Shown here: in pieces, positions 36,200 to 45,752 of the stretch
Numbering within the stretch: the stretch's first letter is position 1
How the letters are laid out: each line of letters starts with the position of its first letter
From: Thalassotalea euphylliae
Lineage (GTDB): Bacteria; Pseudomonadota; Gammaproteobacteria; Enterobacterales; Alteromonadaceae
Length of the DNA stretch: 64,000 bases
Assembly (NCBI RefSeq): GCF_003390335.1
Contig: NZ_QUOU01000001.1
Span: forward strand, 2,418,001 to 2,482,000
Direction of reading: 5' to 3'
The notes under the pieces: generated by a model
Seen by the model: only the letters and a program-made list of their open reading frames with translations
Told to the model about the DNA's origin: nothing
Database searches by the model: none
Program-made: the position numbers and the translations under genes

Positions 36200-38149
36200 T
36201 TAAGTGACAGCTGAAGAAATAACGCGAGAACGCTGTGGTGGCCATACCCCTGTCCCCGTCACTGAAAGATGGCTAGTATTTTGTTTCAACACTTTATCAC
36301 CAATATTTGCTGACGTTTCTGGGCGGCTAATTAGAAAGCCTTGAATGTAGTTAATCCCTAGTGATTTGAGCAACTCTAGCTGCTCAATTTCTTCAATTCC
36401 TTCTGCAACGACTTTTAAATCTAGCTGCTGAGATAAGTCAGCAATTGAATTAATAATCTTGTGATATTTGATATTTTTCGTTGCTTGACTAACAAATAAC
36501 TTATCAATTTTCAAAACATCTACAGGTAGGTTTGCTAACAATGACAAGGAGCTAAAACCCGTTCCAAAATCATCAATAGCCACAAGAATTCCCTCTTTGC
36601 GAAGGCGATTGAGCTCATCTACGGTATTATCTGACAGATCAATAAACGAAGATTCGGTAATTTCCAGCATTAAAGAACTAGGTGGCACCCCAAATTTATT
36701 TAACGTTGCCATTACCCATTGATACAGCGATCTGTGTTTAAGCTGAACACCCGATAAATTAACCGAGATACGGGTTTTCGACATCCCGGCATTATACCAA
36801 ACCGCCATTTGCCGACATGCTTCATCTAAAATCCAATCCCCTAATTTGAGAATCAAATTTGAATTTTCGGCGACCGGTATAAACTCAGTGGGTGCTATAC
36901 TGCCCTCTGCTGGATGATGCCAGCGAACCAGTGCTTCAAAATAACTAATAGCGCTGCCTTCAACGTTAATAATTGGTTGGAACGACAAGCTAAAACTATT
37001 GGTGTCTAATGCAATGCGCATTTCTTCCAATAAGTAATGATAACGCCTAATATTACTCCCCATTTCAGGCGAATAGATACGATAAATGCCTCGTCCTTCT
37101 TTTTTCGCACGATACATGGCAACGTCTGCCATTTGTACCAAGGCTTCAGGCGAATTGGCGCTATCGGGGTAAACAGCAATACCAATACTGGCGCTTATCT
37201 TGATTTCTTTATTACCTAGTACAAAATCTTTCTCGATCTCTTTTAACACGTTTTTAGCGACATCCACCATTTTTGCTGAATCACTAAAGTCTTCGATAAA
37301 CAAAGTAAATTCATCACCACCCAAGCGCGCTAAGTTATATTCTAAATCGGAGTCTGCTTTATGATGAGAGAGTTTTTCGATACGAACTATGGTCGCCAAA
37401 CGCTCAGCCACTTGGATCAGAACTTCATCGCCAAATGAATGACCAAATGAGTCGTTCACTTGCTTAAAACCGTCTAAATCAATAAACAACAAGCCACTTT
37501 TTTGCTGTTGCTGCTCGTTTTCATTGAGTCGTTCGCTAATATGCTCTAAAAAGCGATGGCGATTAACAAGTCCCGTAAGTCGATCTCGGTGTGCATTATT
37601 GATGGAGCGAATGTGATATTCATGCGCAAAAGACGACAAGCCATCTAGCGCCATATTAATGCGAATTAATGGCGAAGTTCCGTCATCAGGCGTGAGATCT
37701 TTACCAAAGACATCTGCGGTTTTTTCCGCTTTACTCACCAAGGACCCCATCATGATATTGAGCTTAGCGCGGTGATACGTACCCGCTATGATAAACATTA
37801 ATGCGGCAACGGCGATCAATGCCGTAAGCGGAAGAATGATACTTACAAAGGTTTTAAAGAGAATAGGTTTGAGCGCGATAACTTGCTGGTTGCCTGCGCC
37901 ATTGGCGTAATAATAAGCAAGGGAGTTGTTAACTTTGGTAATATTACTAAGTAACAATGCATCAGCATACAGCTGCTCTACAGAAGATAATTGCTGTTTA
38001 CTTTCTAGACTGACATTAAGTACAGGGTATTTGTTGGGGTGCTCTAACTCTTTCGCCAACCCCGTCACAAACAATATGTAAGACGCTACACCGATCAATA
38101 GTAACGAAGTTATAAAGGTGTTAAAAAGTTTTACTGCCAGCTTTTTCAA
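36200..38149 (-). CDS. Membrane GGDEF-EAL domain protein
   Basis: Cyclic-di-GMP turnover protein of 649 residues. Two transmembrane segments (about 10-30 and 100-125) flank a small periplasmic region. The GGDEF domain (about 190-350) has an intact LARLGGDEFTLF; no RxxD inhibitory site is obvious just upstream. The EAL domain (about 375-620) has YFEALVRWHHP, NLSGVQLKHR, DDFGTGFSSLSLL and VVAEGIE, all needed for phosphodiesterase activity. Both activities are possible; net phosphodiesterase activity is more common in this arrangement. No partner gene is adjacent. Confidence 0.93.
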   Translation of the reverse strand: MKKLAVKLFNTFITSLLLIGVASYILFVTGLAKELEHPNKYPVLNVSLESKQQLSSVEQLYADALLLSNITKVNNSLAYYYANGAGNQQVIALKPILFKTFVSIILPLTALIAVAALMFIIAGTYHRAKLNIMMGSLVSKAEKTADVFGKDLTPDDGTSPLIRINMALDGLSSFAHEYHIRSINNAHRDRLTGLVNRHRFLEHISERLNENEQQQQKSGLLFIDLDGFKQVNDSFGHSFGDEVLIQVAERLATIVRIEKLSHHKADSDLEYNLARLGGDEFTLFIEDFSDSAKMVDVAKNVLKEIEKDFVLGNKEIKISASIGIAVYPDSANSPEALVQMADVAMYRAKKEGRGIYRIYSPEMGSNIRRYHYLLEEMRIALDTNSFSLSFQPIINVEGSAISYFEALVRWHHPAEGSIAPTEFIPVAENSNLILKLGDWILDEACRQMAVWYNAGMSKTRISVNLSGVQLKHRSLYQWVMATLNKFGVPPSSLMLEITESSFIDLSDNTVDELNRLRKEGILVAIDDFGTGFSSLSLLANLPVDVLKIDKLFVSQATKNIKYHKIINSIADLSQQLDLKVVAEGIEEIEQLELLKSLGINYIQGFLISRPETSANIGDKVLKQNTSHLSVTGTGVWPPQRSRVISSAVT

Positions 38150-38516
38150 AAACTAAACCTTCATTCATGCTTCCAGCACTTGTTTTTCGTTAGCATACAA
38201 CCAAGTTATTTGACTGTATAAGTGCTCGTAACACCTTATACCAACGAAAAAGTACTTCCGTTAAATTACATTTATACATTACATATTGCATTCAAACGAA
38301 GTAAAAGTGAATAGTAATTTAGCAACTTATCGTATTTTTGATAACTTTTTTTAACTGATGTTAACAAAAAGTTACATACCGTCTGTTTTTCAGACGACAT
38401 CGTACCAGAGAAAACAGCGCAACTGAGATTCGCCAAATGTTCAAACAGACATAACAATACCTAAACCTAAAATTTAGATAAGATTAAAGGGTAACGTGAA
38501 GTTAATCAAAAAGAAT
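38150..38516. other. Gap between the GGDEF-EAL gene and the tRNA array
   Basis: No gene was recognised. One perfect small hairpin, CGTCTG-TTTTT-CAGACG (38380-38396), followed on the minus strand by a T-run about ten bases later, could help end array transcription, but it is not a classical terminator. Confidence 0.45.
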
Positions 38517-38592
<76 letters not shown>

Positions 38593-38634
38593 TTGATGAT
38601 TAAACTTAGTTACTATCCGCTTGTCGCAGTGAAA

Positions 38635-38721
38635 TGGTACCCAGGGCCGGACTTGAACCGGCACGCTCTTACAAGCGAGGGATTTTAAATCCCTTGTGTC
38701 TACCAATTCCACCACCCGGGC
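38635..38721 (-). tRNA. tRNA-Leu(TAA), array copy 12
   Basis: An 87-base class II tRNA with acceptor GCCCGGG/CCTGGGT (one G-T pair), anticodon loop TTTAAAA (anticodon TAA), a variable arm and encoded CCA. Confidence 0.97.
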
Positions 38722-38725
38722 ATTA

Positions 38726-38799
38726 TGGAGGCGGGTCCCGGAGTCGAACCGAGGTCCACGGATTTGCAATCCGCTGCATAGCCACTCTGCCAACCCGCC
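38726..38799 (-). tRNA. tRNA-Cys(GCA), array copy 11
   Basis: A 74-base tRNA with acceptor GGCGGGT/ACCCGCC, loop TTGCAAA (anticodon GCA) and encoded CCA. It lies only 4 bases from the Leu gene. Confidence 0.97.
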
Positions 38800-38847
38800 A
38801 TATCACTACGACTCGGGGGTAGTATCTAATGTTTCTCTGAGAGAAAT

Positions 38848-38923
<76 letters not shown>

Positions 38924-39023
38924 TTTTTGTCAAATAGTCTAGTCGACTACTCTAACTTTGTTATCGTTGGCATAACAAAGTGTATTTTAACCTAGGATAT
39001 TTAGAAACCTGAGATTTAAAATT

Positions 39024-39099
<76 letters not shown>

Positions 39100-39132
39100 T
39101 TTATTTGGATTTACGTTACGTTCCAGATGAAA

Positions 39133-39219
39133 TGGTACCCAGGGCCGGACTTGAACCGGCACGCTCTTACAAGCGAGGGATTTTAAATCCCTTGTGTCTA
39201 CCAATTCCACCACCCGGGC
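39133..39219 (-). tRNA. tRNA-Leu(TAA), array copy 8
   Basis: An 87-base Leu tRNA, same sequence as the other Leu copies, with encoded CCA. Confidence 0.97.
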
Positions 39220-39287
39220 ATTGTGAACACAACCAACTTTACGTTGATTGCTAATGCCGCTATTCATCTAGAATGAGCAGTAAAATT

Positions 39288-39363
<76 letters not shown>

Positions 39364-39482
39364 TTCATGCTTATTTCTTATATAAAACAAGATAAGCGAA
39401 TCTCACATAATGAGTTGCTTTGCTAAATATTTTTCACAAAGACTTTTATTTCAACTTACACGTATGTGTAAATTAAGCAATT

Positions 39483-39558
<76 letters not shown>

Positions 39559-39587
39559 TTATTTTTCACTAATCACACTTGATGAAA

Positions 39588-39674
39588 TGGTACCCAGGGC
39601 CGGACTTGAACCGGCACGCTCTTACAAGCGAGGGATTTTAAATCCCTTGTGTCTACCAATTCCACCACCCGGGC
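39588..39674 (-). tRNA. tRNA-Leu(TAA), array copy 5
   Basis: An 87-base Leu tRNA, same sequence as the other Leu copies. Confidence 0.97.
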
Positions 39675-39742
39675 ACTGTGTTCACAACCAACTTTACATT
39701 AATTGTTAATGCCACTATTCATCATGAATGAGTAGTAAAATT

Positions 39743-39818
<76 letters not shown>

Positions 39819-39837
39819 TTCGTAAATTGCGGCGCGC

Positions 39838-39866
39838 ATTCTAACGCACCTATTTCTCTATGACAA
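39838..39866 (-). promoter_or_regulatory. Internal tRNA-array promoter
   Basis: On the minus strand TTGTCA, a 17-base spacer and TAGAAT, then the GC-rich discriminator GCGCGCC, as at growth-rate-controlled stable-RNA promoters. It lies between array copies 3 and 4. Confidence 0.65.
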
Positions 39867-39896
39867 CTTCTTTATACAACACAATTCGAAGTGAAA

Positions 39897-39983
39897 TGGT
39901 ACCCAGGGCCGGACTTGAACCGGCACGCTCTTACAAGCGAGGGATTTTAAATCCCTTGTGTCTACCAATTCCACCACCCGGGC
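39897..39983 (-). tRNA. tRNA-Leu(TAA), array copy 3
   Basis: An 87-base Leu tRNA, same sequence as the other Leu copies; 4 bases from the Cys gene. Confidence 0.97.
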
Positions 39984-39987
39984 ATCA

Positions 39988-40061
39988 TGGAGGCGGGTCC
40001 CGGAGTCGAACCGAGGTCCACGGATTTGCAATCCGCTGCATAGCCACTCTGCCAACCCGCC
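39988..40061 (-). tRNA. tRNA-Cys(GCA), array copy 2
   Basis: A 74-base Cys tRNA, same sequence as the 38726 copy, with near-identical flanks on both sides. Confidence 0.97.
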
Positions 40062-40117
40062 ATATCACTACGACTGGGTAGTATTCCTTGAAGTTACCTC
40101 TTAAAAGAAAGAGAATT

Positions 40118-40193
<76 letters not shown>

Positions 40194-40227
40194 TTCCTGA
40201 CGCTGACTCCCTGTCAACTGGTGGTGC

Positions 40228-40255
40228 ATTCTACATTGATATTAATGTGAGTCAA
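40228..40255 (-). promoter_or_regulatory. Main tRNA-array promoter
   Basis: On the minus strand TTGACT, a 16-base spacer and TAGAAT, followed by GCACCACC. The -10 and first discriminator bases (TAGAATGC) are shared with the internal promoter at 39838. Confidence 0.7.
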
Positions 40256-40339
40256 CAATTAAATTTCAAAAACATTTCAAGTGATTAAAAAGCGTTTAAT
40301 GTGATGTTTTTTTAGCTTTTTCGCGATAAAAACAGGCGT

Positions 40340-40921
40340 TTATTCACTCTTTAAATCAGGCCAAGCGGCCTTAAAATAGCTCATCATTGTCGACACGGTT
40401 AACACGGTCGCAATGAAATAGAATAAATAAGCAGCGCCCATTAAAATTTCGTGTGGGAAGTTAAACACAATTAATGGAATATCATAATCAGGTTGCCAAA
40501 TTAAGCCCATGATGCCAAGCATTTGCGCTGCGGTTTTGTATTTTCCTAAGGTAGAAACCGCTACGGTGTCGCGTTTGCCTTTAGAGGACATTAATTCGCG
40601 CAAGGCGCTGATAAAGATTTCCCTCGCGATCATGATCATTGCCGGTACCGAAATCCACCACACGGCATAGTCTTCAGCAATCATGATTAGAGCAGATGCC
40701 ACCATCAGCTTATCGGCGACTGGGTCAATAAAAGCGCCAAAGGCAGATGATTGGTTCAGCTTTCTTGCTAAATAGCCATCGAGCGCATCACTTACTGCCG
40801 CTAACCAAAAGATGGCAAATGCGCCAAAATTGCTCCACGAGACAGGTAAATAGAAAACAATGATAAATACAGGAATTAATACAATTCGAAATAAGGTAAT
40901 TTGGTTAGGAATGGTCCACAT
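40340..40921 (-). CDS. pgsA: CDP-diacylglycerol-glycerol-3-phosphate 3-phosphatidyltransferase
   Basis: Inner-membrane enzyme that makes phosphatidylglycerophosphate, the committed step to phosphatidylglycerol and cardiolipin. It has 193 residues and about four transmembrane segments. The CDP-alcohol phosphotransferase motif is complete in DALDGYLARKLNQSS...FGAFIDPVADK (DG, AR, G, D, D). It follows uvrC after about 100 bases and precedes the tRNA array, the same order as in E. coli. Confidence 0.95.
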   Translation of the reverse strand: MWTIPNQITLFRIVLIPVFIIVFYLPVSWSNFGAFAIFWLAAVSDALDGYLARKLNQSSAFGAFIDPVADKLMVASALIMIAEDYAVWWISVPAMIMIAREIFISALRELMSSKGKRDTVAVSTLGKYKTAAQMLGIMGLIWQPDYDIPLIVFNFPHEILMGAAYLFYFIATVLTVSTMMSYFKAAWPDLKSE

Positions 40922-41023
40922 AGATACTTCACAAAGCTATTCTTATCGTTGCTGCACTACTATAAAGAAGAAGTGTTACCTTGCTAATAAATAGTATGTG
41001 CAGTTTGTGAAGTTATTCTATAG

Positions 41024-42892
41024 TTAATTATCATGTAGCGCATCATATATATTTTGCGCTAGCGTATGGCTGATGCCAGGGACTTTTTCTAAGGTTTTTA
41101 CATCAGCGTTTTTCACTTCCTGTAATCCCCCCAAGTATTTCAGCAGCGCTTGACGCTTTTTAGCACCGATACCCGGAATAGATTCCAACGAGGACGTTTT
41201 TGCGTGTTTTTGACGTTTAGCGCGATGACCCGTGATCGCAAAACGGTGAGATTCGTCGCGAATGTGCTGCACTAAATGCAGTGCTGGCGAGGTAGCTGGC
41301 AGTGAAATAAGCTGATGACTGCCTGCGAGGATCAGTGTTTCTAAGCCAGGCTTACGCGACTCCCCTTTTGCAACACCTACTAATAGCGGAATCTTTGTCA
41401 GCGACAAGGTCGCAAAAAACTCTTCCGCTTTCGCTAACTGCCCTTTCCCCCCATCGATAAACACAATATCGGGCAGTTTATCTTCGTCGGTGACTTTACC
41501 GTAGCGCTTGTTGAGCGCAAATGCCATGGCGGCATAATCATCACCCGGCGTTATCCCCTTAACATTGTATCGGCGATAATCACTTTTCAGTGGGCCTTCG
41601 GTATTAAATACCACGCAAGAAGCAACCGTTTGTTGCCCCATGGTGTGGCTGATATCAAAACACTCTAAGCGCTCGATTTGTTGATCGAGTTCGAACACTT
41701 CGTTCAATTGTGCAAAGCGTTTGTGCATTGATTCTTTTTCACTATTGCGAGTGACAAGCGCGTGCTCTGCATTAGTCGCGGCTAGTTTAAGGTATTGCTT
41801 GCGCTCTTGGCGTACATTGCTGGAAATCTTGACTTCGTATTCCGACTGCTCTGAAAGCAAAGTAGATAATTCACTAGCACTTTCTACTTTGTAGTCAATG
41901 ACGATCTCTTTGGGGATGGCCCCTTGAAACGCTTCATTAACTAAATAGTGCTGACCAATAAAAGCGGCGATGATTTCTTCGTCTGTATCTTCAGCCATCA
42001 AAGTGGGGAAATAACTTTTACTGCCCAGTATTTTATGATCGCGCACAAATAACACATGCACGCAGACCTGCGCACCTTTTCTAAACAACCCAATGACGTC
42101 CATTTCGGCGGCAACGCCACTGACAAATTGTTGTTGCTGCACCTTGCGTAGTGTTGCAATTTGATCGCGAAAGCGCGCGGCTTGCTCAAACTCGAGCGCT
42201 ATGCTCGCCTCTTCCATGCGATTTACTAAGGTATCGATAACTTGCGAACTTTTGCCACGTAAAAACATTTTCGCAAGTGATACTTGTTGTTGATAATCTT
42301 GCGCCGAGATTTTATCCACACAAGGGGCGGAGCAACGGCCTAGTTGATATTGCAAACACGGGCGTGTTCTGGCGCGATAATAACTATCTTCACATTGGCG
42401 AATAGGGAATATTTTCTGCATTAAACGCAATGACTCCCACACGGCTCCCGGACTTGGGAACGGGCCAAAGTATTCGCCCTTTTGCCTTTTTACACCGCGG
42501 TGCATGCCAAGCTTGGGATGTTTATGACTAGTGATCAGTAAGTAAGGATACGACTTATCATCGCGCAGTAAAATGTTGTACTTAGGTTGATACTTCTTTA
42601 TATAGTTATTTTCAAGAATTAACGCTTCACCTTCGGTATGCGTGATGGTCACATCAATGGTGAGAATTTGTTTGACCAGTGCTTTGGTTTTAACACTGCT
42701 AACGTCTTTTCGAAAATAACTGGCCAATCGTTTTTTTAAATTTTTGGCCTTACCGACATAGATAACCTCTTGTTCGAGGTTATACATGCGGTAAACACCC
42801 GCCTTTTCAGTTACCGTTTTTAGAAACGACTGGTGGTCAAAAGCAAGTGTATTCGATTGATTTTCCGAGGGAAGCTCTGAAGGTTCAGACAA
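41024..42892 (-). CDS. uvrC: Excinuclease ABC subunit C
   Basis: Makes both incisions in nucleotide excision repair. The 622-residue protein has an N-terminal GIY-YIG domain (GVYRMYNLEQEVIYVGKAKNLKKRLASYF, about 30-60). Next come the cysteine cluster ARTRPCLQYQLGRCSAPC, the UVR UvrB-binding motif (IALEFEQAARFRDQIATLRKV) and the RNase H-like nuclease domain (CFDISHTMGQQTVASCVVF, FIDGGKGQL). A C-terminal helix-hairpin-helix pair (SIPGIGAKKRQALLKYLGG) ends the protein. It starts 8 bases after the uvrY stop. Confidence 0.97.
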   Translation of the reverse strand: MSEPSELPSENQSNTLAFDHQSFLKTVTEKAGVYRMYNLEQEVIYVGKAKNLKKRLASYFRKDVSSVKTKALVKQILTIDVTITHTEGEALILENNYIKKYQPKYNILLRDDKSYPYLLITSHKHPKLGMHRGVKRQKGEYFGPFPSPGAVWESLRLMQKIFPIRQCEDSYYRARTRPCLQYQLGRCSAPCVDKISAQDYQQQVSLAKMFLRGKSSQVIDTLVNRMEEASIALEFEQAARFRDQIATLRKVQQQQFVSGVAAEMDVIGLFRKGAQVCVHVLFVRDHKILGSKSYFPTLMAEDTDEEIIAAFIGQHYLVNEAFQGAIPKEIVIDYKVESASELSTLLSEQSEYEVKISSNVRQERKQYLKLAATNAEHALVTRNSEKESMHKRFAQLNEVFELDQQIERLECFDISHTMGQQTVASCVVFNTEGPLKSDYRRYNVKGITPGDDYAAMAFALNKRYGKVTDEDKLPDIVFIDGGKGQLAKAEEFFATLSLTKIPLLVGVAKGESRKPGLETLILAGSHQLISLPATSPALHLVQHIRDESHRFAITGHRAKRQKHAKTSSLESIPGIGAKKRQALLKYLGGLQEVKNADVKTLEKVPGISHTLAQNIYDALHDN

Positions 42893-42900
42893 GGCTAACT

Positions 42901-43545
42901 CTAGAATTTTTCTGTTTTTAACATGCCATGGCGAATCGCCAAATGAGTAAGCTCAACGTCATTACTGACATTTAATTTATCAAACATACGGTAACGATAA
43001 CTATTAATCGTTTTGGTACTCAACACTAGCTGCTCTGAAATGTCAGGCACCTTCTCACCACGGGTGATCATCCACATTATCTGTAGCTCACGCTCAGAAA
43101 GCGAATTAAAAGGATTCTCTTCTGTCGATTTGAACTGATTCAGCGCCATTTGCTGAGCGACATCAGGCGTGATGTAGCGCTGGCCACTATTGACTGCGCG
43201 AATGGCATTAACCATTTCATCTGGCCCGGCTCCTTTAGTCAGGTAACCCGCGGCACCGATTTGCATTACTTTGGTTGGGAATGGATCTTCACTGTGCACG
43301 GTAAGCACAATAACTTTAACGTCTGGTGCGTAACGGATGATCTTCTTGGTAGCTTCCAGACCGCCAATGCCCGGCATATTCATGTCCATTAACACAACGT
43401 CTGGCTGCTCTTTTCGACAAAACTGTACGGCCTCTTCGCCGGTTTCAGCTTCGCTCACCACTTTAATTCCTTTAATTTCATCAAGTATTTTACGTATCCC
43501 TGTGCGGACTAACTCATGATCATCAACTAAAAGAACATTAATCAA
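42901..43545 (-). CDS. uvrY: UvrY/GacA response regulator
   Basis: NarL/FixJ-family regulator of 214 residues, partner of BarA/GacS, which activates the CsrB/RsmZ-type small RNAs. The receiver phospho-acceptor is Asp54 in VVLMDMNMPGIGG, and the C-terminal LuxR-type HTH contains LSERELQIMWMITRGEKVPDISEQLVLSTKTINSYRYRMF. Its place directly upstream of uvrC is the conserved gammaproteobacterial arrangement that identifies this member of a large family. Confidence 0.95.
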   Translation of the reverse strand: MINVLLVDDHELVRTGIRKILDEIKGIKVVSEAETGEEAVQFCRKEQPDVVLMDMNMPGIGGLEATKKIIRYAPDVKVIVLTVHSEDPFPTKVMQIGAAGYLTKGAGPDEMVNAIRAVNSGQRYITPDVAQQMALNQFKSTEENPFNSLSERELQIMWMITRGEKVPDISEQLVLSTKTINSYRYRMFDKLNVSNDVELTHLAIRHGMLKTEKF

Positions 43546-43738
43546 TGTGTTTCTACCTTTTTATCATTATACGTTGTTATTTCTGAATTTTTTGCTAGTG
43601 ACTTGCTCGCTTAATCAGCGACATACAAAACTACGAACACATTCAGAGACACGTCAAAACTATATAGTGAAAAACCTATCAAGACAAATAAATAATTCCA
43701 TAAACCGCATGAATATTAAGCATATAAACCTTATTTGG

Positions 43739-43978
43739 CTATAGTTTATTCTTCGTCAGCCAATTGTTTAATAGGCCAATTTGACCATTTTTATAGGCGG
43801 CATACGTTAACCTAACCGCATTGCTAAGAATAACGGAGTCTGACCAATTGGTTTGTTCTTGAATTAACTCGTAACACTCAAGTGCTTCTTTTGACAGATA
43901 GCCGCGCATTTCTTTTTTACCACTTTCCTTTTGGCGCTCGCGATAGCGCCGCTGTTTTTCTGCATTGGTTAGCGCCAT
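43739..43978 (-). CDS. Small ribbon-helix-helix-like protein of unknown function
   Basis: A 79-residue very basic protein: MALTNAEKQRRYRERQKESGKKEMRGYLSKEALECYELIQEQ. The start KQRRYRERQK and the predicted strand-helix-helix after it (RGYLSKEALECYELIQ, then DSVILSNAVRLTYAAY) resemble small RHH DNA-binding or plasmid/phage-type proteins. AAGGAGATG ends just at the start. No partner toxin is beside it; it is divergent from fabA with about 160 bases between. Function not assigned. Confidence 0.65.
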   Translation of the reverse strand: MALTNAEKQRRYRERQKESGKKEMRGYLSKEALECYELIQEQTNWSDSVILSNAVRLTYAAYKNGQIGLLNNWLTKNKL

Positions 43979-44066
43979 GTCATCTCCTTGTCATTATGCT
44001 TAACTACTTTTTACATCAGGTTACGTATAACTAAGTAAAAAGCAACAAAATAACTGCTCCGAGTTG

Positions 44067-44090
44067 TTTAGTGTACAAGTGTTCGCTAAA
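44067..44090. promoter_or_regulatory. FabR-like operator upstream of fabA
   Basis: A palindrome with outer arms TTTAG/CTAAA around the core GTGTACAAGTGTTCGC resembles the FabR site in E. coli fabA and fabB (GTACA...TGTTxGCT). It lies 46-69 bases before the fabA start, suited to repression of unsaturated fatty acid synthesis. Confidence 0.65.
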
Positions 44091-44135
44091 GTACCTACTC
44101 TAAATTTTAGCCACGATGAAAAAATAGTTGATCAT

Positions 44136-44651
44136 ATGGAACGAAAAAACGCATTCAGTAAAGAAGACCTAGTGTTAGCTGGTACCACAGACTTCTTTGG
44201 TGAGGGTAACAGTAAGCTGCCAGCAGATAACATGCTGATGATGGATCGCATTAACCTAATCACAGAAGAAGGTGGTGAGTTTGGCAAAGGTGAAATTATT
44301 GCTGAGCTAGACATTAATCCAGACCTTTGGTTTTTTGATTGTCACTTTAAAGGTGATCCTGTGATGCCAGGCTGCCTAGGCTTAGATGCGATGTGGCAAT
44401 TAGTTGGCTTTTACCTAGCATGGGCCGGTGGCCCTGGTCGTGGCCGCGCATTGGGCGTAGGTGAAGTGAAATTTACCGGGCAAGTGCTGCCAACAGCAAA
44501 AAAAGTCACCTACAACATTCAGCTTAAACGCGTGATTAAGCGTAAATTGTTTATGGGTATTGCAGATGGCACTGTCGCGGTTGACGGTAAAGTGATTTAC
44601 ACTGCAAAGGATCTAAAAGTCGGTTTATTTACAGATACCTCAAGCTTTTAA
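44136..44651 (+). CDS. fabA: 3-hydroxydecanoyl-ACP dehydratase/isomerase
   Basis: Introduces the double bond of unsaturated fatty acids at the C10 stage. From ATG 44136 the product has 171 residues, the E. coli length; the frame is open to 44064, but that start would add 24 atypical residues and place the operator inside the gene. Catalytic His70 (FFDCHFKGDPVMPGC) and Asp84 (LGLDAMWQ) are present. A FabR-like palindrome lies upstream. It is convergent with rmf, the same neighbour as in E. coli, and the two share a terminator. Confidence 0.96.
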   Translation: MERKNAFSKEDLVLAGTTDFFGEGNSKLPADNMLMMDRINLITEEGGEFGKGEIIAELDINPDLWFFDCHFKGDPVMPGCLGLDAMWQLVGFYLAWAGGPGRGRALGVGEVKFTGQVLPTAKKVTYNIQLKRVIKRKLFMGIADGTVAVDGKVIYTAKDLKVGLFTDTSSF

Positions 44652-44679
44652 CCGACTACATAAACAGATAATAGAACAC

Positions 44680-44706
44680 AAAAGCCCGACCATAAGTCGG
44701 GCTTTT
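44680..44706. terminator. Bidirectional terminator between fabA and rmf
   Basis: Arms AAAAGCCCGAC and GTCGGGCTTTT with loop CATAA; T-runs on both strands. Confidence 0.88.
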
Positions 44707-44743
44707 GTTTGTCTACTCTTTAGCTCGTTAGTTGTGTTGTTTA

Positions 44744-44920
44744 CTACTTAAATAAACCTTGCTGTTTATCGGCAATGGCTTCTCGCCACCCACCTAGCCA
44801 CTCAGACTTAGCTTCGTTGTTTTGATAAGGACACATTTCTTTTGAGCGGCCTGCAACGCCCGCCTGATAACCTTTAGCGTGTGCTCGATCGTGACGGTCA
44901 CGTTTTTGCCTTTTCATCAT
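44744..44920 (-). CDS. rmf: Ribosome modulation factor
   Basis: A stationary-phase protein that dimerises 70S ribosomes into inactive 100S particles. The sequence KRQKRDRHDRAHAKGYQAGVAGRSKEMCPY and SEWLGGWREAIAD match Rmf closely. I prefer ATG 44920 (MMKRQKRD, 58 residues; E. coli 55) because AAGGAG lies 9 bases upstream; ATG 44917 is equally plausible, and a longer reading from 44959 lacks family support. Growth-phase and ppGpp control is known for the family but not visible here. Confidence 0.94.
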   Translation of the reverse strand: MMKRQKRDRHDRAHAKGYQAGVAGRSKEMCPYQNNEAKSEWLGGWREAIADKQQGLFK

Positions 44921-45185
44921 CGACAAGTTCTCCTTCATTATCTTTCTTATATCTCTCATCTATACATATTTACTATATGCACTATTAACGAATAGAAGAG
45001 AGCGAAGGTATTTGCAATAGTGAAACGAGGGATACAAACCAAGACTTTGATTATTCGTAATAAATAGTTCGCGATAAATATTTCCTCGCAATTTATAAAT
45101 AGTTCAATGTCGATAATGGTGAAAATAGGTCGTCAAAAAATACACTTGTTCACTTAACGAGCGTCAGTTCAACTACACTTGTGAT

Positions 45186-45752
45186 ATGAAAGAAACACGA
45201 AAAACGTTGCAATTAATTCGCCACGCGAAATCGAGTTGGCAGCAGCTCGGTCTAAGCGATATTGAACGCCCTCTGAATCAAAGGGGTAAAAAGAGTTGTC
45301 AGATAATGGCACAGCATATTCATGCGCTCGGCAGTGATTTAACCAATGTATATGTTAGCCCTGCCCTGCGCGCTCAAGAGACCATCAAGCGAATTTTTGC
45401 ACATCTACAACAACTACAAGAGGAACAAAAGGCGCAACATCAAGCACTCTCAACGGAACAAGCACAGTGGCATACCGTGGAGCAACTCTACACTTTCGAC
45501 AGCGCAGTGCTTAGATCATTTTTGCAAAACCAAAGCCCTCACTGCCGAGCGATAACGCTTGTTGGCCATAATCCTGCATTGACAGATCTTTGTAATCACC
45601 TCACCAATGCTTACATTGATAATATTCCCACCTGTGGCTATGTTCAGTTAGTGGCGAACGATGAGTTTGCTTGGTCTGATATTCACGACAAGAGTTTTAC
45701 TTTACAACACTTTTGTACGCCTAAAACACGACAACAAAGTGAGATACGCTGA
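45186..45752 (+). CDS. SixA-like histidine phosphatase
   Basis: A 188-residue member of the histidine phosphatase (phosphoglycerate mutase-like) superfamily. The catalytic RHAKSSW motif has His13 and the second histidine is in TLVGHNPALTDL. SixA dephosphorylates phosphohistidine on PTS or phosphorelay proteins in E. coli; the target here is unknown. The stop and the VOC gene's start overlap in TGATG, so the two are coupled. Confidence 0.85.
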   Translation: MKETRKTLQLIRHAKSSWQQLGLSDIERPLNQRGKKSCQIMAQHIHALGSDLTNVYVSPALRAQETIKRIFAHLQQLQEEQKAQHQALSTEQAQWHTVEQLYTFDSAVLRSFLQNQSPHCRAITLVGHNPALTDLCNHLTNAYIDNIPTCGYVQLVANDEFAWSDIHDKSFTLQHFCTPKTRQQSEIR

